DNA of 54,684 nucleotides. It comes from a virus. The notes beneath the pieces are model-generated. The model was not told the origin of the DNA and did no database searches. It was given only the letters and a program-made list of their open reading frames with translations. This document shows positions 44,528-53,582 of this stretch, one piece after another (the stretch's first letter is position 1; the number at the start of each line of letters is the position of its first letter). A program made the position numbers and the translations under genes. Where the stretch lies: the IMG/VR virus record IMGVR_UViG_3300010399_000045, positions 1 to 54,684 of that record. One strand, given 5' to 3'.

Positions 44528-46446
44528 TTGGCGAACTCCACGGACGCGCCGTGGAGGCGGGCGTTCGCCGTCGCTGACGTGACGACCCTCACGTCCACGA
44601 TCTGACCCGCGGTGACCGAGGCCGTGTGGGTCGTGTCGTTGCAGACGCTAACGGCCGATGTGACGGTGCACGTGATCGAGCTCGCGACGCCCGCCACCAT
44701 CACCGTCATTACAAAGGTGTCGGAGCCACCCGGCGAGCCGCCTGACTTCACACGCAATCGACTGAGCGTGCCGTTGGACGTCGCCGCGAACCCCCCGACG
44801 TCGGCTGTGGTCTGCGTGCAGTTTGACGGGGTTATGTAGGCCGTCGTGTTCGCTGCGATGGTCGCACCGCAGGACCCGAACGCGATAGGAGTTGCGGGTG
44901 ACGAGCACGTGTAGGTACCAGCAGTGAAGTCGCTGACGAACAGGCCGACGCCGCAGGTGACGTTCAATGCCATGTAGGAGAAGGTGGTGCCGTCCGAGTA
45001 CAGCGTCCGACCGATCTTCGTCCCGCTGTCGATCCAGAACGCGGCCTGACCGGACGGCGGCGTGGACGGTGCCGAGACGGCTGTCAGATACAGTCCGTTC
45101 AGCAGGGGCGTCTGGCTGCAGGTGGGATCACCGCTCGCTGTCGTGATGAACGCGTAGCCGGCGGTCTGGCACGCGTCCCCAATAGTCACCGGCAGGAGGC
45201 CGTTGCCGCGCCCAACCATGAGCCGATGATTGGACAGATTCAGCGGGGCCGATACCGACGGCGAGTATCCGCTGGTGATCGGCGACAGCCTGATCGACCC
45301 GTAGGCCGCGGCGAACGTCACCGACGCTTGCCCCCCGATCAGTTCTGCGCCGTTGGGGACGATCGTCCACTGGTTGGTCGCGGCTGTGCCGTTGTTGTCG
45401 AAGATCGTCACCGCCACCGTCTTCGACGCGGCGGCCGGAAGATTGATCGTGCATGCGGCGGCAGCGTTGACGATGATCACAACGTCGGTCGCTGCGACGG
45501 TGATGGGACTGGAACAGGTGCTGGTCTGGGTGGTGCCGCCGGAGGTCGAGACGGCCGACAGCAGCACCTTCTTGAGCTGCCCGGTGCTCTGGTCTGCGAG
45601 CAGCAGCAGATCGGATGCGCTCGGCGTCGTCTGCTGTGTCAGCGCCGCGATCGTCGAGTCCTGCGGCGCAGCCGACGACCCCGTAAAGTTCCCCTTCAGG
45701 GTGTAGGCCGCGCTATTTGACAGCTTGGAGTTGGCCGTAGAACCGGCGACCAGCTGGGAGCCGTCGATCGTCTTGTTGGTCAGCGTGTCGGAAGTCGCGC
45801 GACCGACCAGCGTGTCGGTGGCATTCGGGACGGTGACGGTCGCGGTACCGGCACTCGCCGACAGAGTGTTTCCGTTGATCTTAATAGTGTTCGGGCCGGC
45901 GGTGTCGATCGTCTTGTTGGTCAGCGTAACCGTGTTGTCTGACGTGACGAAGGTACTGCCGCACGCGAACCCCGCGTCGGTCGTCCACTGCAGAGCCGAG
46001 GTCGCCGACGAACACGACGGCATCGCGAACGGGAGCGGCTGCGCGAGGCCTGACGTCGCGTTGGCGATCACCGTGTTCCCGGCGGTAGGCGGTCCGTAGG
46101 ACCCGTACAGAGGACCGACCGTCACGCCTGACACCTGCATGAACAACCCGGACAGGGTCATCCACATGTCGCCGTCTACCGGTGCCGACGGTACGCCGCC
46201 GGGGGCGATGTTGAACGCCGCGAACTGGTTGATCAACAGCGACGAGACGGCGAGGCGGCCGAGGATCGTGTCCCCACCCTTGTTCAAGGGTGTAAAACCA
46301 AGGACGTCCTGCTTCATGGCGAAGTAGGAGTTCCACTGCGCGGCGGTGGGCACCTGCCCACGCGACAGATTCGGCGACGACTGGCCGAACGCCGGCGAAG
46401 CGAGTGCGCACAGCGCGAGGCAGACTGACAGAAAACGCGGGCGCAT
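44524..46446 (-). CDS. Tail fibre protein with N-terminal signal-peptide-like sequence
   Basis: The ATG at 46446 has AAAAGGAGAG upstream. The 640-residue, Ser/Thr/Gly-rich beta protein has typical fibre repeats (VTLTNKTIDTAG and DTLTNKTIDGSQ) and VPTAAQWNSYFAMKQDVLGFTPLNKGGDT near the N-terminus. It begins MRPRFLSVCLALCALASPAFGQ, which looks like a Sec signal peptide with cleavage after AFG. Most tail fibres lack one, so either the fibre is exported before use or the stretch is an anchor. Confidence 0.75.
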   Translation of the reverse strand: MRPRFLSVCLALCALASPAFGQSSPNLSRGQVPTAAQWNSYFAMKQDVLGFTPLNKGGDTILGRLAVSSLLINQFAAFNIAPGGVPSAPVDGDMWMTLSGLFMQVSGVTVGPLYGSYGPPTAGNTVIANATSGLAQPLPFAMPSCSSATSALQWTTDAGFACGSTFVTSDNTVTLTNKTIDTAGPNTIKINGNTLSASAGTATVTVPNATDTLVGRATSDTLTNKTIDGSQLVAGSTANSKLSNSAAYTLKGNFTGSSAAPQDSTIAALTQQTTPSASDLLLLADQSTGQLKKVLLSAVSTSGGTTQTSTCSSPITVAATDVVIIVNAAAACTINLPAAASKTVAVTIFDNNGTAATNQWTIVPNGAELIGGQASVTFAAAYGSIRLSPITSGYSPSVSAPLNLSNHRLMVGRGNGLLPVTIGDACQTAGYAFITTASGDPTCSQTPLLNGLYLTAVSAPSTPPSGQAAFWIDSGTKIGRTLYSDGTTFSYMALNVTCGVGLFVSDFTAGTYTCSSPATPIAFGSCGATIAANTTAYITPSNCTQTTADVGGFAATSNGTLSRLRVKSGGSPGGSDTFVMTVMVAGVASSITCTVTSAVSVCNDTTHTASVTAGQIVDVRVVTSATANARLHGASVEFAK

Positions 46447-46472
46447 CTTCGTTTCTCTCCTTTTGATAGTTC

Positions 46473-46985
46473 TCACTTGCGGTTGCGCCGTGCGGCAGGA
46501 GGCGCGATACCGGCGAAGGCGCTGACGACCGCGACTTCCTCGTTGATCGCACCTGCCTCGATCGCCGCAACGACCTCCGCCTCCTTGGCGAAGCACCGCT
46601 GCACGTGCGCACCTACAGCAACCGCGATCGCGAGCACCTGGTCGCGCGAGATCTCGATGAAGCCCATGCCGGTCTTCCACTGGAAGGTCGCGTTCTTCGG
46701 GCCGGCCTGGGCCGCCATCGTGGCACCCATGATCAGTGCCTGACTCTGCCGATCGGTGGAGACAGCGATGTTCTCGACCGTGATACCCCCGATCTCGGCA
46801 CGATAGCGTGCCAGGGCCGCCGCAGCCAGCAGCTTGGTGCGCGCGGGTGGGTTCTCGCGCAGGATCGCCTCGATCCTGGCTTTTTGCTCCGGGTCGAGCC
46901 CGTGGTCAACAAGGCGCTCGTCGTCTTCGATGGAGAACGGCAGGCCATTCAGCCCGGCCGCCCTCAGCTTGTCCCATACGCTCAT
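46473..46985 (-). CDS. Tail-associated protein, DUF4376-like
   Basis: A 170-residue protein; its C-terminal half (ATFQWKTGMGFIEISRDQVLAIAVAVGAHVQRCFAKEAEV) matches the DUF4376-type pattern found in phage tail fibre assembly or associated proteins. The N-terminal half has no known motif. It lies between two fibre genes. Confidence 0.65.
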   Translation of the reverse strand: MSVWDKLRAAGLNGLPFSIEDDERLVDHGLDPEQKARIEAILRENPPARTKLLAAAALARYRAEIGGITVENIAVSTDRQSQALIMGATMAAQAGPKNATFQWKTGMGFIEISRDQVLAIAVAVGAHVQRCFAKEAEVVAAIEAGAINEEVAVVSAFAGIAPPAARRNRK

Positions 46986-46998
46986 GGTGCGCGGTACC

Positions 46999-48438
46999 TC
47001 ACTGGTTCACAAGAAGTAGGGTCGTGATGTTGTCGACTCGCATGGTGTCAGATACGTTCGCTGACTGGAACACGCTGGTTGCGAAGTGCGATCCGCGCGA
47101 CAGCACAGCACTGGTTGCGTAGGACGACGCCGGTACCCAGGTGTCCTGCTGCACTCGTGCTGCTGTTCCTTGCGCCGCGGCGACAGCGTCGATACCGACA
47201 GCGTAGTGCCCATCGGCGTTGACACCGAGGGTGTCGGCTCGCATAGACGACGCCCCGATGACGACAGCGTACCCATCGTTACAGACAAAGGTGATGCGGG
47301 TCGATGATATCTCGATGAAAGCCGTAGACGTCGTGGTCGACTGCCCGGAGTTATTGGCCGAGAAGGCGCGGGGCTGCGCGTTGAAGTGGCTGGCGAGGCC
47401 TGGGCGGTCCTGCCACAGCGAACCTGCGGTCGTCAGTGCGATGCCGACGTAGGTCGCGGTGAGGTCATTGTTCTGCACCAGCAGCCGATAGACAGGGTGC
47501 GCGGCCGGCGGGTTGGTGTTGTGCACGAGCACGATCGCCGACCCGCTCCAGGTCGCGTAGACGTAACGGATCTGCGAGCTCGATGCGCCTGTCGGTGCGA
47601 CCGCGACACCGGCCGACGGCACCGTGCGAAACACGCCGTTGATGAAGATCTGGTCACCGAAGTAGGGCGTCAGACGCAGGTTGCTGCCGTCGAGGTTCAG
47701 CTGAACCGCGCCGAAGGCCTGGGCCGCGTTCAACAGCAGCGACGACGCTGTCGGGTTCAAGACCTGAAAGCTAGTGCCGTCATAGGTCAGCAGGTAGATG
47801 CCGTCAGCGACCACCGTGCCCGCGGCGAGCGCTGAACCGTCAACGTTGACGAGAGGGGCAGCTCCGAGCCCGTTGAGATTTACGGTGGTCGCCCCGGTGT
47901 TGGTCACGTTGACCTTCACCAGGAAGTGCCGTCCCTCAGCGTAGGCCGCGATCGCCGGGACAGGGGTGCCGACGATCGTATTCGCTGTACCGGTGTCGGT
48001 AACGTAGACGTCGTCGGGCAGGTTGAATCCGACCCAGCCGGCACCACCCGCGTCGGGGTCCGACACGTTGTTATTGATGGTCGACCGCCAGAAGGAGGTG
48101 AAGGCCCCGGCACCCGACCGCGCGATGAGGATGGCACCCTTGGGGTAACCACCGCGGGCGCCGGCGAAGGTCGCATCATAGTAGGCTTGACCGCCGAGTG
48201 CCTGCCAGATCGACCACTGGGTGATCAGGTTCAACAGGCCGTTGAAGTCCTGACCGAACGGAGGCACGCCACCCGAGCCAACAGGCAGAAAGTTCAGGGG
48301 CGGAAAGCCGTCGGTCAGCGAGGCCGCCCCGTCCTGGATGCCGATCTGGGAGGCCTGCGGCACCGTGCGGATGTAGGAGGTTCCCGCCGACGAGGCGAAC
48401 GGGATGTTGAACTTGGACGGGATGTCGGACGACTGCAT
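46999..48438 (-). CDS. Tail fibre protein, 479 aa
   Basis: The N-terminal 120 residues (SSDIPSKFNIPFASSAGTSYIRTVPQASQIGIQDGAASLTDGFPPLNFLPVGSGGVPPFGQDFNGLLNLITQW) are a widespread attachment block of phage tail fibres. It is followed by GGYPKGAILI, a long beta-rich shaft, and a C-terminal part that ends SDTMRVDNITTLLLVNQ. Likely a fibre joined to the baseplate. Confidence 0.8.
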   Translation of the reverse strand: MQSSDIPSKFNIPFASSAGTSYIRTVPQASQIGIQDGAASLTDGFPPLNFLPVGSGGVPPFGQDFNGLLNLITQWSIWQALGGQAYYDATFAGARGGYPKGAILIARSGAGAFTSFWRSTINNNVSDPDAGGAGWVGFNLPDDVYVTDTGTANTIVGTPVPAIAAYAEGRHFLVKVNVTNTGATTVNLNGLGAAPLVNVDGSALAAGTVVADGIYLLTYDGTSFQVLNPTASSLLLNAAQAFGAVQLNLDGSNLRLTPYFGDQIFINGVFRTVPSAGVAVAPTGASSSQIRYVYATWSGSAIVLVHNTNPPAAHPVYRLLVQNNDLTATYVGIALTTAGSLWQDRPGLASHFNAQPRAFSANNSGQSTTTSTAFIEISSTRITFVCNDGYAVVIGASSMRADTLGVNADGHYAVGIDAVAAAQGTAARVQQDTWVPASSYATSAVLSRGSHFATSVFQSANVSDTMRVDNITTLLLVNQ

Positions 48439-48453
48439 TATCCTTTTCCTTCC

Positions 48454-49200
48454 TCAGAAGAACTGCACAACGCTAGCCTTGACACCAGTCGGTTTTGGCA
48501 GCACACCCGAGTTCAACACGATCGCCTGCTCGGACGGACTCAAGGCAAAGTTGAACGTATAGGTCATCGTCATCCGCGGCTGCGCAGACCCATCAAAAAA
48601 TGCAGCCTGATTGAAGCCCGTCACGGTGTCCAGTTGCTCGGCGAAACCGAAGAACAGGATCGGCGGGTTGCCCTCGGTGACGTAGGCGTTACCCCTGTTG
48701 GGGAACAGGGTCATCAGCATCCTGTTGATCGCCGGGATGCTACCCGAGGTGATGTTCGCCGCGGCCTTCGTCAGGATCAAGGTGCGATAGGACTGATCCG
48801 ACAGAAAGAAGTTCTCGGTCAGCGGGGTGCCTGACCACATGGCCGACTGACCGAAGGGGTCGGCGTCGAGGGTACCCATCTCGGCGAACCCGAACCACTT
48901 GCCGACCGTGATCTGCAGGACGCGGTTGACGCCGACAATCCGGCCCCACACGTCCAGCCCGTAGCCCTCGGCCGTGTCCAGGTTCCAGACCTTGTCGAAG
49001 AAGTCGTCAAGGTTCGCGGTCTGGTCGACATAAGAGAAGAAGTTCTGGATCAGCTGAACGATGATCGGCGAGTTGGCGTATTGTGATAGGATCGTGTCCC
49101 AGATATCAAACGGAGGCTGGGTGCCGATCGGCGACTCACCGATGACGAACTCGCCGATCGCGTTGGGGATCGGGCCCCGCGGAAGGTCAGGTCCGGTCAT
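48454..49200 (-). CDS. DUF2612 tail protein
   Basis: The 248-residue protein has YANSPIIVQLIQNFFSYVDQTANLDDFFDKVWNLDTAEGYGLDVWGRIVGVNRVL, the mark of DUF2612 proteins that sit next to baseplate J and link it to fibres. The ATG directly follows the stop of the J gene. Confidence 0.87.
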   Translation of the reverse strand: MTGPDLPRGPIPNAIGEFVIGESPIGTQPPFDIWDTILSQYANSPIIVQLIQNFFSYVDQTANLDDFFDKVWNLDTAEGYGLDVWGRIVGVNRVLQITVGKWFGFAEMGTLDADPFGQSAMWSGTPLTENFFLSDQSYRTLILTKAAANITSGSIPAINRMLMTLFPNRGNAYVTEGNPPILFFGFAEQLDTVTGFNQAAFFDGSAQPRMTMTYTFNFALSPSEQAIVLNSGVLPKPTGVKASVVQFF

Positions 49201-50682
49201 CTATGTTTCCAGTATCAGGGTGATGTCCGCGAGCGAGACAGTGGGGGCCTGATCGATCAAGACGGGAGACTCGTCTACCAGCGCGCGGATGGCGTACATC
49301 ACCTGCAGCACCGTCGACTGCGATACGCTCACCCGATAGGTGCCGATACCACCGAGCGTCCCGGACAGGTGTGCGAGGATCATCGTGCCGGCAGCGACGC
49401 CTGATCCCTGCACCGTCTGACCCACAGACAGCGTGCCGGAGGTGATCGCGGTGACGGTCATCGTTCCGCCGATCGAACCTGACGAGATCAATCCTGTGAA
49501 CTGGGCCGAGGTCGTGTTCTGGGTGCCGATCTTGATGTTGACAATCGCGACCGTCGGACCCAGGGCCTCGGCCACAGGCTCGTAGAAGCGCGACGCGAAC
49601 AGGGTCGCGCCGATCGTCGCGCGGGAACCCCCGTCGGCCCCGGCCATCGCCCTGATGATCGCCTGCTGGGTCAGGGTCAGGGCATTCGCTGGTACCAGCG
49701 GGTTCGGCTTGATGGTGACCGAGAATATCACAGGCAGTGGTTCGGGAACCTGGTAGGACACCTGATAGGCCGGGAAGGGCGGGTTGTAACCCTCGCTGGT
49801 GTCGTACACGGTGCGTGTCGTGTTGCCGTTGTACGCGCAGCCTGGGGCCTTCTTCTCCCAGATCGCGCGGCAGATCTCATCTGGGTCACCGCCGACGACA
49901 GCGACGTAGAGCGAGTTCGGTGCGAGTACTACACCGCCGATCGTGCGCGGGGTGTTCTCCACGTTCTCGACGACGTACGCGTCGATCACGCCCTCCAGCG
50001 ACAACACAGATCCCAGGATCGCCGGCAGAAAGCCCAGCGCGTTCTGCGCCACCGACAGTGAACGCCTGCGCTCGAACTGTGCGCGCGTCTCGAGGTCCTG
50101 GCCGAGGATGCCTTCTGTCAGGTTCTCGATCCGATCCCAGCCGAGGATCGTCGAGAAGATGGTGTCGAGCGCACCGGGAGGGCACGGGATCGGTCCGGGG
50201 ATCGTGCAGGCGAATGGGAGGGTAATGGCACCCGAGGCCGGGATCGTTCCTGACCCGGTGCAGGTGTACAGATTGCCGTCAACAGCCTTCGCGGTCGCAC
50301 CGACAGGGATGAGGACGCCCTCCAGCCCCGTACACAGCGCTTCCACGGTTGTGGGCAGGGACGGCTTGCGCTCGATGAAGTAGATGCGCGCGAGGCCGTC
50401 CTGGTACCGACCGAACGAGAAGGCCGGGTCCAGCATCTGGGTCATCATCAGGAACGTGTCGTTGACGTTACCGACGATCGCCGAGATCGAGGCAGCGAGC
50501 TGCCCCTGCGGCGTCGCGTTGGTCAGGCTTCCGTCTGTCGTGCTGAAGTTCAGCACACCGCCGAAGGCGGCCTGCATGTCCTCGATGATGCCGCGCAGGA
50601 TGTCCGACTCCGCGGGCTCGATGAAGCCCTGCGGACCGAAGGTCGGGCCCGGAACATTTGTCGTGACGGTCGTGGTCGCCAT
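49201..50682 (-). CDS. Baseplate J-like protein
   Basis: A 493-residue baseplate wedge protein of the gpJ type: an N-terminal part (ESDILRGIIEDMQAAFGGVLNF..TPQGQLAASISAIVGN), a central region with LGWDRIENLTEGILGQDLETRAQFERRRSLS, and VFSVTIKPNPLVPANALTLTQQAIIRAM. A stretch near residues 390-460 (GLISSGSIGGTMTVTAITSGTLSVGQTVQGSGVAAGTMILA) is an inserted small beta domain common in phage structural proteins. Confidence 0.87.
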   Translation of the reverse strand: MATTTVTTNVPGPTFGPQGFIEPAESDILRGIIEDMQAAFGGVLNFSTTDGSLTNATPQGQLAASISAIVGNVNDTFLMMTQMLDPAFSFGRYQDGLARIYFIERKPSLPTTVEALCTGLEGVLIPVGATAKAVDGNLYTCTGSGTIPASGAITLPFACTIPGPIPCPPGALDTIFSTILGWDRIENLTEGILGQDLETRAQFERRRSLSVAQNALGFLPAILGSVLSLEGVIDAYVVENVENTPRTIGGVVLAPNSLYVAVVGGDPDEICRAIWEKKAPGCAYNGNTTRTVYDTSEGYNPPFPAYQVSYQVPEPLPVIFSVTIKPNPLVPANALTLTQQAIIRAMAGADGGSRATIGATLFASRFYEPVAEALGPTVAIVNIKIGTQNTTSAQFTGLISSGSIGGTMTVTAITSGTLSVGQTVQGSGVAAGTMILAHLSGTLGGIGTYRVSVSQSTVLQVMYAIRALVDESPVLIDQAPTVSLADITLILET

Positions 50683-50693
50683 TGCCTGCTACC

Positions 50694-51047
50694 TCAGAAG
50701 TCGGCGGCGGTGACGAAGCCGGCCTGATCCCGTACCTGGACCTGCCCTGTCACGGTGCGGCCCTCTATGGACCTGATGAAGCAGCGCGCGGCCAGCACGT
50801 TCGGTACCGTCAGTGCTGCGCGGGTGAACAGCGCCTTCATGAGCGTCTTCGGCGGGTACTTACCCAGCACCTGCCCGAAGTAAGGGATGCCCTGCGACTT
50901 GTCGTACCAGAGCTCGGCCTCGAACAGCTTGATCGAGGAGGCGGCGTCCTGCGCCAACGCGTAGGGCTCGGCGGCGACGGCGATGTTTCCATCAGCTCCC
51001 ACCACCAGGTCCCAGGTCTCGGTGTCGAGTAGGAGTGTTGATGCCAT
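50694..51047 (-). CDS. Baseplate protein, gpW/gp25-like
   Basis: The 117-residue protein LLLDTETWDLVVGADGNIAVAAEPYALAQDAASSIKLFEAELWYDKSQGIPYFGQVLGK fits the small sheath-initiator or wedge proteins (DUF2634 / gp25-like) usually coded next to gpJ. It keeps the compact size and the order before J. Assignment is by pattern and place. Confidence 0.75.
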   Translation of the reverse strand: MASTLLLDTETWDLVVGADGNIAVAAEPYALAQDAASSIKLFEAELWYDKSQGIPYFGQVLGKYPPKTLMKALFTRAALTVPNVLAARCFIRSIEGRTVTGQVQVRDQAGFVTAADF

Positions 51048-51048
51048 G

Positions 51049-51744
51049 TCAGTTGCTGTCCGACTCGTTGATCACGGCGAACACCTTCTCGGACGGTCCG
51101 TCGACCGTGACGACGGCGTGCGCCGCGTTCTTCTTGCCCAGGTCGATCCGGTTAGGCGTCACGTAGACAGCGATGCCGTTCGCGTGCATCCTGATCTCGT
51201 CCTTCTTGATCGAGAAGAACGTCTTCCCCTCGTCGGGGGAGATGGTGATCGTCCCGTTATTGTCGAACTGGATGTAGGAGGTCGGCTTGTCCTTCGACGC
51301 CACGACCCCGACGAACACACCGTCAGCGAAGTCGTTGCGGCGCTTGCTGCCCGGGTTGGACTGTTTGAGGTTCTTTTTGACAGCCGATATGTCGCGGTCG
51401 GCAAAGACAACGAGACCAATATCGCCGTCCTGCGGATCCATGATGATCGCCTGCTTACCGGACTGCGACCGGAAGTACGGCATGTTGTGGACGACCTGGT
51501 GCTTTACCGGCTTCCCCGAACCGTCGACCATGTTGACGAGCGGCAGCACGTCCAGGTAGCCGATCGGCTGCACCTCGCCGGCCTTCCCCTTGCTGTCCTT
51601 CTCACGCGGCTTGTACTTCTTGACCTGAACCAGCGTCGCCGTAGACATGAGCTTTTGGCTCTGCTGGATGTGGAAGTCCCGCTCGGAGAAGCCTGAGGTC
51701 GACGAGGCCGCGTTGTTCTGCCCGAAGTAGCCCTTTCCTGCCAT
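51049..51744 (-). CDS. Baseplate spike protein, gpV/Gp138-like
   Basis: The ATG at 51744 (MAGKGYFGQNNAASSTSG) with AAGGAA upstream is preferred to one seven codons earlier. Residues about 35-130 form an OB-like N-terminal domain (LVQVKKYKPREKDSKGKAGEVQPIGYLDVLPLV, YFRSQSGKQAIIMDPQDGDIGLVVFADRD) as in phage spike N-domains (Gp138/gpV). The C-terminal part is beta-rich (FDNNGTITISPDEGKTFFSIKKDEIRMHANG) like a beta-helix spike. It pierces the outer membrane. Confidence 0.82.
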   Translation of the reverse strand: MAGKGYFGQNNAASSTSGFSERDFHIQQSQKLMSTATLVQVKKYKPREKDSKGKAGEVQPIGYLDVLPLVNMVDGSGKPVKHQVVHNMPYFRSQSGKQAIIMDPQDGDIGLVVFADRDISAVKKNLKQSNPGSKRRNDFADGVFVGVVASKDKPTSYIQFDNNGTITISPDEGKTFFSIKKDEIRMHANGIAVYVTPNRIDLGKKNAAHAVVTVDGPSEKVFAVINESDSN

Positions 51745-51770
51745 GCAAAAATTCCTTGCTACCAAGAATC

Positions 51771-52631
51771 TCAGGAGGACACGGTTGGCCCCTGGCCTTC
51801 CCTGATGCCCTCGATCGTCACGAACCAGTGGCCCTTGGGGACCTCGGACTCGAGATCATACTCTAACCTATTGATCATCCAGTCTCCGCAAGCTGGAACG
51901 ATGTCAGACTTCACGGTGAACTTCTGCCTGTAGGACAGCGCGCGCGAGAACTCCTGTTTGACCAGCACCCCGACCGCTGTAAAACCCGGGTAGGACACCA
52001 TGCCTGTTTCCGGCGCGACCAGCAAGCCTCCACCTCCGCGTGCCTTGTTCTGCGGCATGATGGCGAGCACGTTGCGGTCGATCACCCATGATATGCCGGC
52101 CGCCGCCGCGATCTGTTTGACCATGTTGCGCGGCGAGCCCCACAGGTAGGGCGAGTCCAGCTTGACGTTCACCCCGTGGTTCTCGAATAGGGAGACCTCA
52201 TCCATCTGACCCTGCACCTTCTTCAGGATCGTGGCGACGTCGGTACTTCCGTCAAACGACATGGGTTCGACCGGCTTCATCGCGTCGAGGAGGCCGGCCT
52301 GCGCGAGGATGTGGAAGGGGACCAGCGGCGCACCTTGAAAGTCCGGCCACGCCTGGGTGATGGTGCCGCGGAAGATCTCCGACATCCCGTTGACGTCGTC
52401 GCCAGCCTCGATGATCAGGGTGTTGCGCTGGTACTCGGTGACGCGCTGCCCGAATGTCGCAAGCTGGTTCATGGTGTCGAGCGTCAGTCCGTAGATAAGC
52501 ACGTCCGCTGTCCCCATCTGCACCTCGCCGGCCATAGCGACGCGCACCGAGGTCTTCAGGCCCTCCTCTGTTAGCCCGGCGATCTTGGTGCCGGACACCG
52601 TCAGCTTGATGCGGCGACGTGCAAAGGTCAT
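51771..52631 (-). CDS. Baseplate hub protein, gpD/gp27-like
   Basis: The 286-residue protein has RRRIKLTVSGTKIAGLTEEGLKTSVRVAMAGE at the N-terminus, QMGTADVLIYGLTLDTMNQL, and LVPFHILAQAGLLDAMKPVEPMSF. The order is that of hub proteins (gpD, gp44 of Mu) that carry the spike. Its ATG overlaps the previous stop. Confidence 0.75.
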   Translation of the reverse strand: MTFARRRIKLTVSGTKIAGLTEEGLKTSVRVAMAGEVQMGTADVLIYGLTLDTMNQLATFGQRVTEYQRNTLIIEAGDDVNGMSEIFRGTITQAWPDFQGAPLVPFHILAQAGLLDAMKPVEPMSFDGSTDVATILKKVQGQMDEVSLFENHGVNVKLDSPYLWGSPRNMVKQIAAAAGISWVIDRNVLAIMPQNKARGGGGLLVAPETGMVSYPGFTAVGVLVKQEFSRALSYRQKFTVKSDIVPACGDWMINRLEYDLESEVPKGHWFVTIEGIREGQGPTVSS

Positions 52632-52948
52632 GCGTCAAATCCCAGATCGGCCAGATCCTGCGACGACAGGTAGGCCAGCGAATAGCGCGTACCCAGACCT
52701 GTGTAGACAGGGTCCGTCTCGCTCTGATTGTCAATGAAGATGAAGTCCCCATCAAACGCTAGGTAGACAGAACGCACGATACGGTTGAGGTTCTGGCAGA
52801 TCACCCCGCCGACGATCAGGACGTCGTCGACCAGCAGGTCGAGGAACAGACCGTAGAACCGCTGGTACACGCGCAGAGTGACAGCCTGCTCTGCGAGCAC
52901 GGTGTTGAGTATCTGCGACGGGGCCGCCTGCAGCGGGATGATCAGCAT
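52628..52948 (-). CDS. Baseplate plug-type protein, 106 aa
   Basis: The 106-residue protein (LIIPLQAAPSQILNTVLAEQAVTLRVYQRFYGLFLDLLVDDVLIVGGVICQNLNRIV) fits a small family found before the hub gene in many myophages (baseplate plug / DUF6983). Its beta-rich form suggests a closed ring or plug in the hub. The stop overlaps the hub ATG. Confidence 0.7.
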   Translation of the reverse strand: MLIIPLQAAPSQILNTVLAEQAVTLRVYQRFYGLFLDLLVDDVLIVGGVICQNLNRIVRSVYLAFDGDFIFIDNQSETDPVYTGLGTRYSLAYLSSQDLADLGFDA

Positions 52949-52963
52949 GGTTGCGAGCTACCT

Positions 52964-53581
52964 TCAGGTCGCCGCGGTCGCCGCGGAGCTCTGGTTGCCG
53001 GTCGGGGCTGTCGGCTGCACGTTGCCGCCCTGCAGAGGGTCGGCACCTGATGGGGAGGCCGAGTCACGCACGGTCGTCGCGCCCTGCACGCGCACCTCCT
53101 GCACCATCACGTCGACGACGATCATGCCGACACCGTTGGTCGTGGTGCGCCTATAGTCGTAGCGCACCATGTTGGCGTTGACGTAGACGACCTCGGGCGT
53201 GACGATGTTGTAGAGGTCAAGGGTCGGCAGGGCTGCGGCGACCGACAGCAATAGCGCCTCGCGCGCCGCCTGGGTGCCGCCTGCGACGAACTGCACACGC
53301 GCCTCGTACGGCCTGTCGACCTTGTCATACGACTGGAACGAGCCCCGCTCCAGCGGAAAGTCGGCAACCACCTCCTCGCCCTTGTAGTCGAATGCCGTCA
53401 CCGTGTCGGCCGTGATGACAGCGCGACCGCCGAGGTAGAGTCCCCACTGCGGGCGCAGGCCGGCGCCGAAGCCGACGGTCTCGTCCCGATCCATCAGGTC
53501 GGGCGGTGCCGGGGCGGCGACCCCCGGCTCGCGGATCAGCGGCGGGACGCCCGGTGCGATGGGAACGACTGGGAAAGGCAT
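52964..53581 (-). CDS. Tail/baseplate protein, 205 aa
   Basis: A 205-residue protein with a proline-rich N-terminus, a beta-rich body (YLGGRAVITADTVTAFDYKGEEVVADFPLERGSFQSYDKVDRPYEARVQFVAGG) and a flexible Ala/Ser/Thr-rich end. Its place between tape measure and plug proteins fits a distal-tail or tail-hub ring protein. Assignment by pattern only. Confidence 0.65.
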   Translation of the reverse strand: MPFPVVPIAPGVPPLIREPGVAAPAPPDLMDRDETVGFGAGLRPQWGLYLGGRAVITADTVTAFDYKGEEVVADFPLERGSFQSYDKVDRPYEARVQFVAGGTQAAREALLLSVAAALPTLDLYNIVTPEVVYVNANMVRYDYRRTTTNGVGMIVVDVMVQEVRVQGATTVRDSASPSGADPLQGGNVQPTAPTGNQSSAATAAT

Positions 53582-53582
53582 G

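Noticed and set aside
50445-50460. Minus-strand CTGATGATGACC as a hammerhead core
   Set aside because: It is part of the baseplate J coding sequence (FLMMTQ) and lacks all other ribozyme parts.
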